From NCBI RefSeq assembly GCF_033807575.1, contig NC_084725.1, positions 3,879,001 to 3,943,000 of the forward strand: a DNA stretch of 64,000 nt, written 5' to 3'. A model generated the notes under the pieces. That model ran no database searches. It worked only from the letters and a program-made list of their open reading frames with translations, and was not told the origin of the DNA. Every line of letters begins with the position of its first letter. Positions within the stretch are counted from its first letter, which is position 1. The translations under genes were made by a program, and so were the position numbers. Source of the stretch: Cydia pomonella (lineage: Eukaryota > Arthropoda > Insecta > Lepidoptera > Tortricidae). Positions 31,165-42,123 of this stretch are shown in pieces.

Positions 31165-31325
31165 TATCACATCGGAAGATCAGTGCTGGAAGTGACCAAC
31201 GTTACGCTGAGATGAGACCATTTCGTGGCATTTTCTTCTTCCTTGTATATCTGTTTTGTATTTTTTCTCTTATATATTTGTGCCTAGAAATAAATTATTT
31301 CTATTCTATTTTATATTCTACGATA
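31165..31325 (+). repeat. LINE 3' end (LT3 tail)
   Basis: CATCGGAAGATCAGTGCTGG, AGATGAGACCATTTCGTGGC and the pentanucleotide tail TTCTATTCTATT match copies at 39.6 kb (reverse) and 51.8 kb. Confidence 0.7.
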
Positions 31326-31779
31326 ATAAGGAATGCGGTTTTTATAATAACAAAGAGAGTGCAAGTCTTTATTATTTTCAGGTCTCTATATCACACGTGA
31401 ACTGTCCATTGTCGCCAGATATCTGATATTGAACTGTCTGGCATTGTCTTATAAACAAGGAGATACATGCCTAGTGGACCACTATATTTGGCAGATATAA
31501 TTTTCAATACGTTCAATATAAATATCTAAGTATAAAAGTTCTAAATTATTTATCATAATTTTCTGATTTAGAAGCCTTTGAGGCCTAGCAAAGATGATTG
31601 TTGATAGAAACAGCCAGTCGAAACTTATGAATGGATGGAAATAGCCACATGACTTTTCGTACCATCTGTCATCCTGCTATACTTTTTTTTAAATGAATGT
31701 TCTGAAATCTGTTCTGGACCAGAACTATTGGTACTAAGCGACGACAAACATATTTAAATTGATAAATATAAAGCTTATT

Positions 31780-31920
31780 CACACAGCTAACATCCATAAC
31801 TCTGGAACAAGTATTCATGATAAACACACAAATAAATGCCTTTACCGAATCAAATCCAAGACCTCCACCTTCAAAGGTAGGGCTGGGTCACTAATACCAA
31901 TTAGGCTAAAAGGCCCAATT
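31780..31920 (-). repeat. SINE S1, diverged copy
   Basis: Reversed, it reads GGCATTTATTTGTGTGTTTA and CAGAGTTATGGATGTTAGCT in the order of the S1 body, and the head is badly decayed. It is an old insertion. Confidence 0.55.
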
Positions 31921-31925
31921 ACAAT

Positions 31926-32809
31926 TTTTTTTACGAGTCAATATTGTATTTGCACAAAAAAATACAAAAATCTCACACGAATCAAGTCGGTTATCAAATC
32001 AAAAACCAATAAAAAATGCGACACCAATCGTCCATTGCTAAAAGACTACAATCTTCAAATGTATCACCGAAAAATAAACCTTATCGCATTGAAATAAAGT
32101 ACACAAACTCTTAGGTGTGTTTTGCTTATGTGTTAGGACATTTTCCTTTTGAAACGTTAGAGCTTGCGTGAAAAATGTTAAATGCTTCTTGTTTGCGTTC
32201 CCAGCAATCGGCTTGCGGTAACTATAGTTATTCACCAAGTTTTTACTACTACTTTGTATACGGACCAGGATAGGTGGTCTGACATCTGCATTCGTTAGCA
32301 TTCGGACGACAGTAGCAGTAACTCCGTGCGCAACAAGCGAATGTGCTGGCTCCTTGGTAAATAATCTATTGAGCCTAGAGATCAACTTATTTTGGTTCAA
32401 AACAGAAAAACATGTGAAGTGTTAACAGCAGTATTGGAAATCCTCGGTATGGTAAATAAAATCATGTTTAATTTTGGAAAAAAAATGAACTAAAAAGTGT
32501 TAAGATGGCGTCAACTAAGTTATTGATAATTTTAGATAAATGTTTGGCCATTCTAGCACTATCCCTATCTTAGTCGTAGCATCCTAACTTAAAGGAATCT
32601 GTGATCCGCCGTAAGACTTTTTCTAATGATAAGTAATTAATAAATAACCATCGCACTTTCATACATTTATGTTCTGAAAAATAACCCGTAATTTAAACAC
32701 TGTTCTATAAATGAATAAATATTTAGGACCATTTTACACAGATCGACCGAGCCCCAAATTAAGAAATAAGCAAAGCTTGTGCTATCGATACTAGGTGACG
32801 ACATACCTT
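31926..32809. other. Unassigned DNA
   Basis: A 120-codon minus-strand frame (32,038-32,400) covers part of this stretch but carries no motif that I can place and no unusual GC content. I treat it as unsupported. Confidence 0.35.
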
Positions 32810-33060
32810 CTACTATGCTCTATATCTTTAGGTATTTAAATAAAAGTTAACAAACAATTTCGGGTAGTTATAACATTAATTGGTTAACCAGCCACCCGAA
32901 TCTGTCACTGAACGACCTGACTTAAACCTACATTATTTGATTATGTAATGTTTTCATCTATGAAAACCAAAGTCAAAATCTATCCTCAAATGGCTCCTTA
33001 AGGCAGTTGAGGGTAGATTTTGTTTACTTTTATTTAAATACTTAAAGATACAGAGTGTAA
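32810..33060. repeat. Inverted-repeat element (MITE-like)
   Basis: TATCTTTAGGTATTTAAATA with AAAGTTAACAAA on the left pairs with TTTGTTTACTTTTATTTAAATACTTAAAGATA-type sequence on the right (33,018-33,054). Arms are about 38 bp. Its outer limits are uncertain. Confidence 0.55.
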
Positions 33061-34084
33061 GCTAGGAGACTGTATAAAGATAAACCTTACACTTTCACAA
33101 ATCTAAACTGTCAATTCTGTTCAAAACGGCTCTCGTCAATGCTCAATAACTCCTTAATAGGAAACATTCATCAGTACCGCTCCACTGCTTGTCTTAAAAC
33201 TTAATGACACTATCCATCGTGCCTCAATTAAAGCCTGAATGATCACAAGTCCCATATCTCTCGCTCTCAGTGCCAAAGATATAACCATTACAGTAATACG
33301 GATGTTAGTGAGGGTTATGAGTTCATCAAGCTTGGTTCACACTAGTTTAACATTGGATTATGTGCTAAGATTAGATTAGATGGTTTGGTGAAAGTCAGGC
33401 TGAATAAATGAGTATATCCGCGGTAGTTTTACTGTTAAATTCCTAAAATTGAAGTATGTGACAATAATTTTATTACAAGGTATTGAATTAAAACGGATTT
33501 TCGCTCATTTTTTATTTGATACAAGAAAGTTGTTCTTAGGGCCTGTTCCACGATGTTCAAATAAAGTATTGACCAGCTAATTAACAAAAAAATTAACAAC
33601 CAGGAAAACATTCTTACAAAATAGCACTTTATTTACCAGTTAAGCTTATTAGAAGATTGTGAAACGTCAATGATTACTTTATTCGTCAGATAATTTAATA
33701 GTTTCCTTATATTTAAATTCGAAAAGATCTTAAAAGAAATAATATTCCTTTGTTAGAGTTTTTTTTTTCGTGTAGAAAACCGGGGCTAGAACGGAAACAC
33801 TGACCGAATGAAACCCAGTGCGACGGACCGACTGATATACGACCGGTACAAATGCTCTTGATGGAATAAAATGGCGGACTTACGGGACAAATAAGACGCT
33901 TAGTTCATTATATTTTACGTCGTGGAAATGTTACGGGAATTGTCGGTGCTTTTAATGTTTTTCGCTTCGGTTTTGTTATATTTAGAGTTGAAATCAAAAA
34001 TCGTATATGTGGCGTTCCATTTCTGAAAGGTCCTTACTCCATGTGCATAAGGACCCTTCTCTACAGAAAGCCACATATTAATGA
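33061..34084. other. Unassigned DNA
   Basis: This 1 kb is AT-rich. I see no paired ends, RNA gene or credible frame. Confidence 0.4.
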
Positions 34085-34197
34085 TTCGTCATCAGTCGTA
34101 CCGGACAGTATAATGTCGGGCCATGCTCAGTGTAGGGTTTCGTAGTTATCATTCTGTAAGAACAGACCAAACGAGGGCTATTAATTAGTAAGTATTA

Positions 34198-34285
34198 TGT
34201 ACAGTCAGCTGCAGAAAAAGGTGACCATTCCTGCATACAATCAGTATATGCAGGGGGGTCACCTCTCTTTGCATCTGACTGTACA
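34198..34285. repeat. 80-bp hairpin MITE
   Basis: TGTACAGTCAGCTGCAGAAA and AGGTGACC pair with GGTCACCT and CTTTGCATCTGACTGTACA. The likely element is 34,202-34,281 with TA on both sides, which fits the mariner-type duplication. It lies inside family G. Confidence 0.75.
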
Positions 34286-34434
34286 TTAAAAGCTTAAGGG
34301 AGTACCTTCGCAGCGCTTTGTACGTCTTTTTACTGAGAAAAGAAGGATGTTGCAATAACTCTAAAACGACTAGACCTATCATGTCCGCTATATCTTTGTT
34401 GGTCTCGTATAGTTTTTATTGAAAGTATGTACAC

Positions 34435-34670
34435 ACTGAAAAAAATAGATAGCCGAACTGGTTTTGTAACTTTACTAAATAACTAAACTACGGTTATAAG
34501 AAAATAAACTTTGTATAAATTTACAAACTTATTTTGTAGTGTATACCCAGTACCTGAACACTGATAGCCAAACACGGTTTTGTAACATATAACACATAGT
34601 TCGCAAGTCCCAATTTTTGTGTAAACAGTAACCAAAATTTTGTTACAGTTATGCAAACATTTCTTTCAGT
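34435..34670. repeat. Insert with CACTGAAA terminal repeats inside family G
   Basis: The left end CACTGAAAAAAAT and the right end ATTTCTTTCAGTG are inverted. GGTTTTGTAACTTT and AAAATTTTGTTACAG inside also suggest internal pairing. The family G match resumes on both sides of it. No target duplication is clear. Confidence 0.5.
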
Positions 34671-34737
34671 GCAATGCTATATGTTCACGATTATTTTCAT
34701 CTTTTTTGTACCCATGGTTCAAAAGTTAGAGGGACAC

Positions 34738-35190
34738 ATTTTTAGGGTTCCGTAGCCAAATGGCAAAAAACGGAACCCTTATAGATTCGTCATGTCCGTC
34801 TGTCTGTCCGTTTATGTCACAGCCACTTTTTCCCGAAACTATAAGAACTATACTGTTCAAACTTGGTAAGTAGATGTATTCTATGAACCGCATTAATATT
34901 TTCATACAAAAATAGAAAAAAAAAACAATAAATGTTGGGGGTTACCCATACTTAGAACTGAAACTCAAAATTTTTCTTTCATCAAACCCATACGTGTGGG
35001 TTGTCTATGGATATTAGGTCTTCAAAAATGATATTGAGGTTTCTAATATCATTTTTTCTAAACTGAATAGTTTGCGCGAGAGACACTTCCAAAGTGGTAA
35101 AATGTGTGTGCCCCCCCCCCCCCCCCCCCCTGTAACTTCTAAAATAAGAGAATGATAAAACTAAAAAAAAATATATGATATACTTCTAAA
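34738..35190 (+). repeat. Dispersed family D, copy 1
   Basis: It starts TTAGGGTTCCGTAGCCAAAT, followed by CGTCATGTCCGTCTGTCTGT, GGTAAGTAGATGTATTCTAT, CATACGTGTGGGTTGTCTAT and CGCGAGAGACACTTCCAAAG. A run of 20 C lies at 35,111-35,130. The 3' end (TACGGAACCCTTCAT and beyond) is missing. Confidence 0.8.
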
Positions 35191-35194
35191 ATAT

Positions 35195-35689
35195 AACCAT
35201 ACATTTCGTTTTATTTTATTCTCTAAATGTAGAACTCAATTGTGTTTAAAAAAAATGACTTCGTATTTATTAGATTGCCCAATTAGAAATAAAATAATAA
35301 CATTAACAAAGAACGAACCGAAATGAAAATACCGTTTTGGTTCCTGTTTGCGCCGCATAAAAATAACCTTTTTTAGGGTTTTATTATCTATTCTGACCTC
35401 CTTGTCGGGTTTTCAAATAAACGGCAAGGCGGAAAAAGAAGAATATGTAGATGACACATTTCAATGTCTGAAGAGAAAAAATCCACAAATTACGATATTG
35501 CATGCACTACAAATAAATATATAAAAGAAAGTGAGATCCATATAATTCAAGCACATCAATATACAAAGTGCCGCCGCTCTGTGGACGCTCAACAAGGAGT
35601 AACTCAGAACCAGTATAATTATTTCGGTAAGTTATTCCGCATCTCCAGTTCCCATACAAAAATACCGGTTTCCGATCCCTGTCCAGCAA
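35195..35689 (-). mobile_element. hAT-type MITE copy, split by about 300 bp
   Basis: ACCATACATTTCG, TTTATTAGATTGCCCAATTA and AACAAAGAACGAACCG are the reverse of the MITE at 26,048. Its end GTTCCCATACAAAAATACCG and GTTTCCGATCCCTG appears only at 35,649-35,689. The 300 bp between (about 35,350-35,645) is foreign and unidentified. Confidence 0.65.
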
Positions 35690-35919
35690 GCTAGAACTCA
35701 TTTAACTCCTAAGAACGTGACATCATACTAACTTCAATCATTTCACCATATAAATCACCAGTTTGATCGTTCAGTAAACGTTCCGCGACGGCCGTGAGCA
35801 CGGAGCGACGATTTTATAATAATTTTATAGGCGATACGTGTCGCTGCCAGTCGCTTGACATCGCTTTACAGCGCCATATGCCGCCGAGATTGTAAACGTT
35901 GCTTGGAGGTTTATTTAAA

Positions 35920-36428
35920 AAGCGGCCGAGTGCGAGTCGGACTCGCCTATGAAGGGTTCCGTACCATTTCTGACGTATTAAAAAAAACTACTTACTAGAT
36001 CTCGTTCAATGGTAATGTACATCATAATTTTTTTTTAGTTTTATCATTTTCTTATTTTAGAAGTTACAGGGGGGCACACATTTTACCACTTTGGAAGTGT
36101 CTCGCGCAAACTATTCAGTTTAGAAAAAAATTATATTAGAAACCTCAATATCATTTTGAAGACCTATCCATAGGTACCCACACGTATGGGTTTGATGAAA
36201 AAAAAATTGAGTTTCTATTCTAAGTATGGGGCACCCCCGATTTTTTTTCCTATTTTTGTGTGAAAATCTTCATACAGTTCACAGAATACATCTACTTACC
36301 AAGTTTCAACAGTATAGTTCTTATAGTTTCGGAAAAAAGTGGCTATGACATACGGACGGACAGACAGTCAGACATGACGAATCCATAACGGTTCCGTTTT
36401 TTGCCATTTGGCTACGGAACCCTAAAAA
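35920..36428 (-). repeat. Dispersed family D, copy 2
   Basis: It begins (in reverse sense, at the 3' end) GCGGCCGAGTGCGAGTCGGA and GGGTTCCGTACCATTTC and ends GCCATTTGGCTACGGAACCC. It is nearly complete and points toward copy 1, forming an inverted pair about 0.7 kb apart. Confidence 0.8.
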
Positions 36429-36997
36429 TGGATGCGATTACGCAAAATTACGCTGCTATCGAAGAATATGAGCCTGAACGCGTTCAAAGTTTGGTTAAAT
36501 ATTTCACCATAAACGTCGCTGCTTTTCTTTATATTATGTCTTTGAGTACTTTTTAAGAGTGCTATAAACTGCTTTGTCTAAATTGTACAATTTCTGTTCA
36601 CAGCATCAAATATATCAAAATTGTATATACCTAATCGAAAAAAATTGTACCATCATGGCCCGAGATTACTGCGTCCGCCATGATTGAAAGACACCCGGTT
36701 GAATCCGGCTTCGTATATTGGATGTCTTGGTCACTTTTTCTTGAATATATGTACAAGTATGACATCTATTTCAATTTATAAAGTGAGATACTGTTATTAC
36801 TGTACATTGTCAATTATGAAAACTAAAAACTTACTAAGTAAAATGCCCTAAGTCTTCGTCACTGGGCTATCTATACTTATCGCAAAACTAGGTGGCGAGT
36901 CAGGTTGTCAATCATCAGAATCATGCTAACTCTTTCACGCTTACACAGCCTTATGGAGCGGGACTCGCAACAGTATTACGCACAAAAGGTAAGGCTG
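36429..36997. other. Spacer without recognised feature
   Basis: I see no repeat ends, RNA gene or credible frame here. Confidence 0.4.
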
Positions 36998-37208
36998 ATG
37001 GCTCCTCTACACGATGGACCATCATACTGGCCCACTAAGACGGGCCAGCGTGTGGAGGGTAGTGGTGTCGGATGGCTTATGGCGCGGCGGCATGGCGATG
37101 GGATGGCCACGGTGTCGGCATGGCACGGCTAGAGCTGGGCCATCGTGTAGTCATAACCATCGTATGGCCTTCTCGTTGGTCCAGCGGGCCATCGTATAGA
37201 GGAGTCAT
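36998..37208. repeat. MITE with ATGGCTCCTCTACACGATGG ends
   Basis: The left end ATGGCTCCTCTACACGATGG pairs with CCATCGTATAGAGGAGTCAT. The GC-rich middle contains repeated GGCCAGCG, GGCATGG and GATGGCC words. Overlapping frames in it are by-products of its composition. Confidence 0.75.
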
Positions 37209-37740
37209 GATTTTACTGCCCAACTCACCTCTCGATGCTGCAGCAAGTATAGTTAGTGTGCCCAGAATACCGATCTCATTGCCTCGCAGGATGGCGATGC
37301 TGATCCGTTGAATGAGATAATGACTAGCCCATCAGCCTTTATAAAGTACGTAAACAGTTCAGTATGTTGGTTTATAGGTAGAAAAGAATTTTCGCCTTTG
37401 TTATCCGTATTTAGACATTGAGTGCGATCGAAACAGAAGGCTCTCAAGCTGACAATACCCTCGTCCATTTTATCAATCAACATAATGGACCTAAACCCAT
37501 TTAAGCAAACCCTTAATTGGGGCAACAAATAATCACCGTTTAAAAATGTCCGATGTACAGCTAGTAAGGTATTTTGAGGCTTATGAAGAGAGCTGACGGT
37601 TGAGAATTGTGTAAACGATGTTGGGAAAAAATAGAGAATGACATCGGTGGATAGGGTCAGCTTGTTTACTTTAGCGATGTACGTCGTTTATGTCATTTTA
37701 TAATTTGATTTGTAAGGTATTTGAGTCTGTCCGTATATAG
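37209..37740. other. Spacer without recognised feature
   Basis: A 91-codon minus-strand frame (37,253-37,528) has no known motif. Nothing else is seen. Confidence 0.35.
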
Positions 37741-37878
37741 GTACAGTCACCATCAGATATATCGGAGCGGCCAGGATGCTCACAAAAAAACACGCCTCTA
37801 TTGTCAAGGCGTTAGATTGCGTGTACAGATATTTTTTGGGCACCTTGGCCGCTCCGATATATCTGATGGCGATTGTAC
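37741..37878. repeat. Hairpin MITE, TACAGTC type
   Basis: GTACAGTCACCATCAGATAT, ATCGGAGCGGCC pairs with GGCCGCTCCGAT, ATATCTGATGGCGATTGTAC. Arms are about 44 bp with few mismatches, and TA lies at both ends. Its terminal TACAGTC is shared with the element at 34,198. Confidence 0.8.
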
Positions 37879-38397
37879 TCATATTTACGCGTAAGTACCA
37901 GATAAATCGTTAGTTTCTTTATTATATACGCAAGCCTAGTATACAAAACATACAAAAAAAAATAAGGCGAAAGATTGAAACAGTTCGATACCAAATATTA
38001 ATTACGTTATAATTGGTTAAATGGGTCATACACTTAGCAAAGTCGTTGACGTCTTTCCTGTAGACATCGCAAAGTAGAGGGAACCTACAGGTAATTTATA
38101 TTCATACGCGGCACCTTTACAGGCGGGATACACTTTTTCAGTACTTGAGACTAAAATAAGAAAAACGGGATATGTATGTACCTGACTCGTTAACTTTATT
38201 TGTATTGTCCACAGAAGTGACCATTTTCTAATGTGATTGGCCCAAGTTTTCAAATAGGAAATAGTCGAAAAATATTCTACAAATTTTAATAAATCTCTCT
38301 GAAATTTTAATCACGATTGAGTTGAAATTGTTGCACCAACATGCGTGCCCTCACACATTCACGAAACAGAAATATATACTCAAACAGGCTCAACTAA

Positions 38398-38576
38398 CCC
38401 CTAGTGTAAATTTATTCGATAGCGTGACGTACGCGTTTGCGTTCAGTCTCATATTGTACGGGATTTAGAAACAGCGCGCCAAGCGGGACGTTTCGAAACT
38501 CAAAATCCCATACAAAATTAGACTTAAGGCAAACGCGTACGTCACGTTTCGCTGTCGAATAAATGTACACTAGGGG
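38398..38576. repeat. MITE family M2 (CCCCTAGTGTA ends), copy 1
   Basis: CCCCTAGTGTAAATTTATTC on the left pairs with GAATAAATGTACACTAGGGG on the right, and GACGTACGCGTTTGCGTT pairs with GGCAAACGCGTACGTC. The second copy is at 60,565-60,754. Confidence 0.85.
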
Positions 38577-38639
38577 TACAGAAGTTTCATGATTCACTGC
38601 TGGTGAGGTTAATTAGTCTGCTTATTAAGGTTGGTGCAC

Positions 38640-38900
38640 CTTGCTCGTCATTTTTGATATAAGCTTTTGTCGATGAATGTACTTTTCTTTCAACGAGCGA
38701 CTAATACTCATCGAGACAATTCTAACAAATCCAAACACAATTAGATTGCGTTGTTTTATCACAGAATTCCTATGGCCACTTCTTGTATCCATCATCAGAT
38801 CAGCTCGATGGTACCATAATTTTGCATTGTCACCCAATTTACATAATTATAACGAATGTTTAAGTTTTAGCGCAATCGAATAATGGGAAGTGGGTCTAAT
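38640..38900 (+). repeat. Dispersed family F, copy 3
   Basis: AAGCTTTTGTCGATGAATGT, CGACTAATACTCATCGAGAC, TTGCGTTGTTTTATCACAGA and CATCATCAGATCAGCTCGAT occur in the same order as at 61.7 kb. No ends or coding capacity are visible. Confidence 0.75.
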
Positions 38901-38941
38901 TTAGTTTACAAAATTTGACACGAACATACATATATTGTAAA

Positions 38942-39216
38942 TTTTATATTAAAGGAAAAAAATGGAAAAAAATTACGCTTTACGGCACCGGAGTCTCAAG
39001 TGCCACTGCCATTAAAAAGATGTAATCATCTTTCAGTAGATGTCGCTTTACGCCACCCCAAAGGCGTGCACATGAGAGAAGGAATAGAAAGATTTGCGAG
39101 GTCCTGGTAGGCTTCCCTAGCTCAATTGATTAAGAGCAAACGTACGGATTGCTGAGGTTACGGGTTCAAGTCCTGCCGGAAGCGTAACTTTTTCCATTTT
39201 TTCCTTTAATATAAAA
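38942..39216. mobile_element. Inverted-repeat element carrying a tRNA-like sequence
   Basis: TTTTATATTAAAGGAAAAAA and ATGGAAAAAAATTACGCTT on the left pair with AAGCGTAACTTTTTCCATTT and TTTCCTTTAATATAAAA on the right, arms of about 37 bp. The tRNA-like segment ends exactly at the start of the right arm. The 275-bp unit is otherwise non-coding. Confidence 0.75.
39111..39183 (+). pseudogene. tRNA-like sequence (degenerate)
   Basis: The 73-nt segment begins GCTTCC and ends GGAAGC, giving a six-pair acceptor stem. GCTC...GAGC makes a four-pair D stem, and GGGTTCAAGTCC is a consensus T loop and B box. The anticodon arm does not fold into a proper stem with a U33, and the seventh acceptor pair fails. 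It is a tRNA relic that may still hold an RNA polymerase III promoter. Confidence 0.7.
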
Positions 39217-39589
39217 CTTGGAGAATCGCTCGCAGACGTATCTGCTTGTTAAAATTTTTTTTTATATATTTGCAAGTTAAATAAAAGCTTATTTATATTT
39301 TTTTTTCTTTTTTTTTAAAAAAAAAAAAGCTTGTTTATTCAAATGAGTGAACAGGCTGCGTTTCCTGGCAGTGCAAACACTCCGAATCACCATTTTTATC
39401 GAATACCCAATCCTACCTAACCCTTCGCTATTAAAAATCGGCCATACATTACGCATATCGGCGTCATCGGACCCTCGTCCTTGTTTCCGAGTGTCGTGAT
39501 GTAGGATAGGAATTGATTTACTAATGGATCAAGAATTTTGGTCGTTTACGGTTACGAAGATGGGTGGCGATTGGGTTTGATATAAAAAC
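39217..39589. other. Spacer with a long T/A tract
   Basis: A T-rich run followed by an A run lies at 39,297-39,330. No other feature is seen. Confidence 0.4.
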
Positions 39590-39745
39590 ATGGAAAGGAA
39601 ATAAAATGAGAGGAAGGAAATGTTTATTCGTAAGCACACACACAGAAGAATTTTTTTTATCAAAAAAAACAAGGAGAAATTAACACGAAATGGTCTCATC
39701 CCAGCATCCACGCTGCGCTGATTTTCTGATGAGACTCACAACACA
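39590..39745 (-). repeat. LINE 3' end (LT3 tail), reverse
   Basis: The reverse of GATGAGACCATTTCGTGTTA and AGATTCGTAA-type words places this with 31.2 and 51.8 kb. It is diverged and lacks the pentanucleotide tail. Confidence 0.5.
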
Positions 39746-40348
39746 AACAAAAACAAAAACAAGTAACAAAAATTATCAACAAAAAATATGTAGATAAAAA
39801 GACGGAAATGAATGCACATAGGTATCGTGCAATAAAGACAAAAATTATTTTTTATTTGCTAAGCGGTGGTTGTGATACTGTTGCTTTTTAAGGGGTCTAT
39901 TCTATTGAATTACGCTCCCTTTCTTTTATTTTACTTATAAATATTTGTTTCTGAATTTTTTACCGAATACACTAATACAAAAATAACGTGAATACGTAAA
40001 AGCCCGACCAGGAAAAAAAAAACCTGCTCTGGGGGCGTTAAATTAGCAATAATTATAGCAACACTATGTATGATCTGCCTACCAGTTGTTTTGACAACAA
40101 GGTTGTTGATGCTATTTAAAGAAAGAGAGTCTAAGTCTTCACACTTTCTCTCCCAAAAATACTTCGTTATATTGTAAATATGTTTTCTTTTAAGTCACTT
40201 TTAATAATTTTCGGTAATATAACGCACAAATAAAACACAATATCCAAAAATATACCACGCACAATCGACACCTCACTTTAAAAGCAATTAACAGATGACA
40301 TTAATGATGCCTTCAAAATCACCATTGCCAGTTGAAAAAAATTGTCCC

Positions 40349-40824
40349 AATAGGGTTGTTTCCAATTTTTTGAAACGCTCGTATTACGTTATATATTAAC
40401 TAAAAGTTGCCCTAAAATTCAACTTTTATACTAAAAACGTCTTTAAATATGTTAAATTAACAAAATATATTTTGACAGATGCTTTCGCGCCCAAAACGCT
40501 CTTTGAAAATTGTGTGACGTCACAGTTTACGGTTTGACACATAACTACATACGCACGTAGAAGATACGAACTGTCAACTGACATTTGTTGTTTATCGCCT
40601 AACTGTCAACAGTGTCAATCCGAGAGTTGTGACGTCATCAGAATCTTCAATGACGTTTCGAGTTTGGTCACGTGACGTGTGCCAAAAGATATTTTAAATT
40701 CAATATTTACAAAAATATGGTCATTACAGGTCCCCTAAAAGTAGTTTAACATGTTCTTATAATCCAAAAGAATTTATTAGGATACAATTCTGCCCTAAGA
40801 TTTGTAGATGGAAACAACCCTATT
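40349..40824. repeat. 476-bp MITE with AATAGGGTTGTTTCCA ends
   Basis: AATAGGGTTGTTTCCA on the left and TGGAAACAACCCTATT on the right are perfect 16-bp inverted repeats. The inside is non-coding, with several GTGACGTCA-like words (40,515 and 40,630). No duplication is obvious. Confidence 0.85.
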
Positions 40825-41216
40825 GTTTTCCGCAATATTTTCTTGGTTGAAAACTTCGCTTTTAATTTTTTTGGTTTGGGCTTTATAAGTTTTACTTAAT
40901 TGGCAAACTTGCATTTCAACCTCCTGTTAATTGGGTTTAGAAACACGAGCATAAGCAATCACAAGATTGGAAATACGTCGCCAACTCTCAATATTACTGG
41001 GACTTTAAGCACGTACCTAGCTGGCGCAATCATAGTGGATAACTACATACTCGTATAGGTAATTTAATTTGAATTATAGTTTCGATTTCATATCTTCAAG
41101 TAGAACTATAATGAATTACGGTAAGAACATTTATCGAATATTTAATTACCTTAGGTGTATCTATATACACCTCACCTCTGCTATCAGGAAATGTGCCATT
41201 TGTTATAACTTTTAGT

Positions 41217-41890
41217 GTACCATAAAACGGGGTGAGTAGGGATTACGAGGGCAGTTGGGTCATGAATGGGGTGAGGAGGGACGACAGAGGAGTGAGTTGG
41301 TTTTTACATGCTACTATTACGTAAATTATGTATATACTTTATTGTACTTACATAGAAATAAAAACACGAAAAACACAGTTACAGAGTAAATTAAATACAA
41401 CAAAGGCGAACTTATCCCTGTATGGGATCTCTTCCCGTTAACCTTCGAGGAAATGAGTAAAACAGAAGTAACGGTGAATGAATGACAAACACAAACAAAA
41501 GTGTACAATCACTGAAATTAATGCAATGCACGTTTTGAATACACATTGATACAAACATACATATATAGAAAAATAACCATAAAATATACCATAAATTATA
41601 TATTCTGATAACAAATTAAGCTATTATAATGTTCATAATCTTAAAGTGTCAATCGAACAATTTTCAAAATTCACCTTAGTAAGAAATCCCTCCTCACCCC
41701 TACTGGGTGAGCTGGGATTTCCTACTATTTCGTATTTATCTTTAAAGTTATGAAATGAAATATACAAATTCAAAAAAAAAACTAAACTTCAAACGACCGG
41801 AACATTTATTATGTATAAAAATCAGTAAAAATAAAGTTTTATCGAGGTTTGAATGTCAGTTTTGTCCCTTCTCACCCCATTTTACGGTAC
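41217..41890. mobile_element. Element with CCRTAAAAYGGGGTGAG terminal repeats, TA-flanked
   Basis: GTACCATAAAACGGGGTGAG and GTAGGGA pair with TCCCTTCTCACCCCATTTTACGGTAC-type sequence at the right end, and TA lies just outside both ends. CTCACCCCTACTGGGTGAG near 41,694 repeats the theme inside. A LINE tail is inserted at about 41,325-41,465. Confidence 0.8.
41325..41465 (-). repeat. LINE 3' end inside the preceding element
   Basis: TATATACTTTATTGTACTTA, AAAGGCGAACTTATCCCTGT and GATCTCTTCCCGTTAACCTT are the reverse of the tail at 21,778-21,893. It is nested in the CCRTAAAAYGGGG element. Confidence 0.7.
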
Positions 41891-42034
41891 AATGAATAAA
41901 TACCTCTTTAGCTTTTGTATGGGTTAGTCCTCCTATTTTCACCATCATTATATCATAATATACATTCTTCAGTATTAACCTATTTTTTTTCTAAACAATA
42001 TCTCGGGCCGTTAGTGTTTAAATTAAACTTATCG

Positions 42035-42123
42035 ATGCCGCAGACGTTCGATGACCGGAGCAAACTTCGGAGACCACTGGGAATCATGCCCGCACCTGGA
42101 CTCGACGTGACGGATGACAACTC
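42035..42123 (+). CDS. Candidate exon of an unidentified host gene
   Basis: This 89-bp island is distinctly GC-richer than its AT-rich flanks. From the ATG at 42,035 it reads MPQTFDDRSKLRRPLGIMPA and PGLDVTDDN, with insect-like codons, and ends CTC before GTAAAT, an acceptable 5' splice site at 42,124. It could be a first coding exon with that ATG, or an internal exon starting at 42,044 after CCGCAG. The frame would otherwise end at TAA 42,125-42,127. I do not recognise the protein and no transposon motif is present. The case rests on composition and one splice site only. Confidence 0.35.

Larger units (their letters stand above)
34085..34737 (-). mobile_element. Dispersed family G, reverse copy carrying two further elements
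   Basis: In reverse it carries GGTTCAAAAGTTAGAGGGAC, GACTAGACCTATCATGTCCG, GTACGTCTTTTTACTGAG and GGGCCATGCTCAGTGTAGGG, in the order of the 25.7 kb and 22.3 kb copies. It is split by a hairpin MITE at 34,198 and by another insert at about 34,435. Confidence 0.65.

Noticed and set aside
32038..32400. 120-codon minus-strand frame as a gene
   Set aside because: No known motif, AT-rich composition and no splice or start context; probably chance.
35111..35130. 20-base C run as a regulatory element
   Set aside because: C runs occur at the same place in several family D copies and vary in length; they are part of the repeat and prone to sequencing error.
36905..37311. Three overlapping plus-strand frames
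   Set aside because: They lie in a GC-rich MITE whose repeated words keep several frames open.
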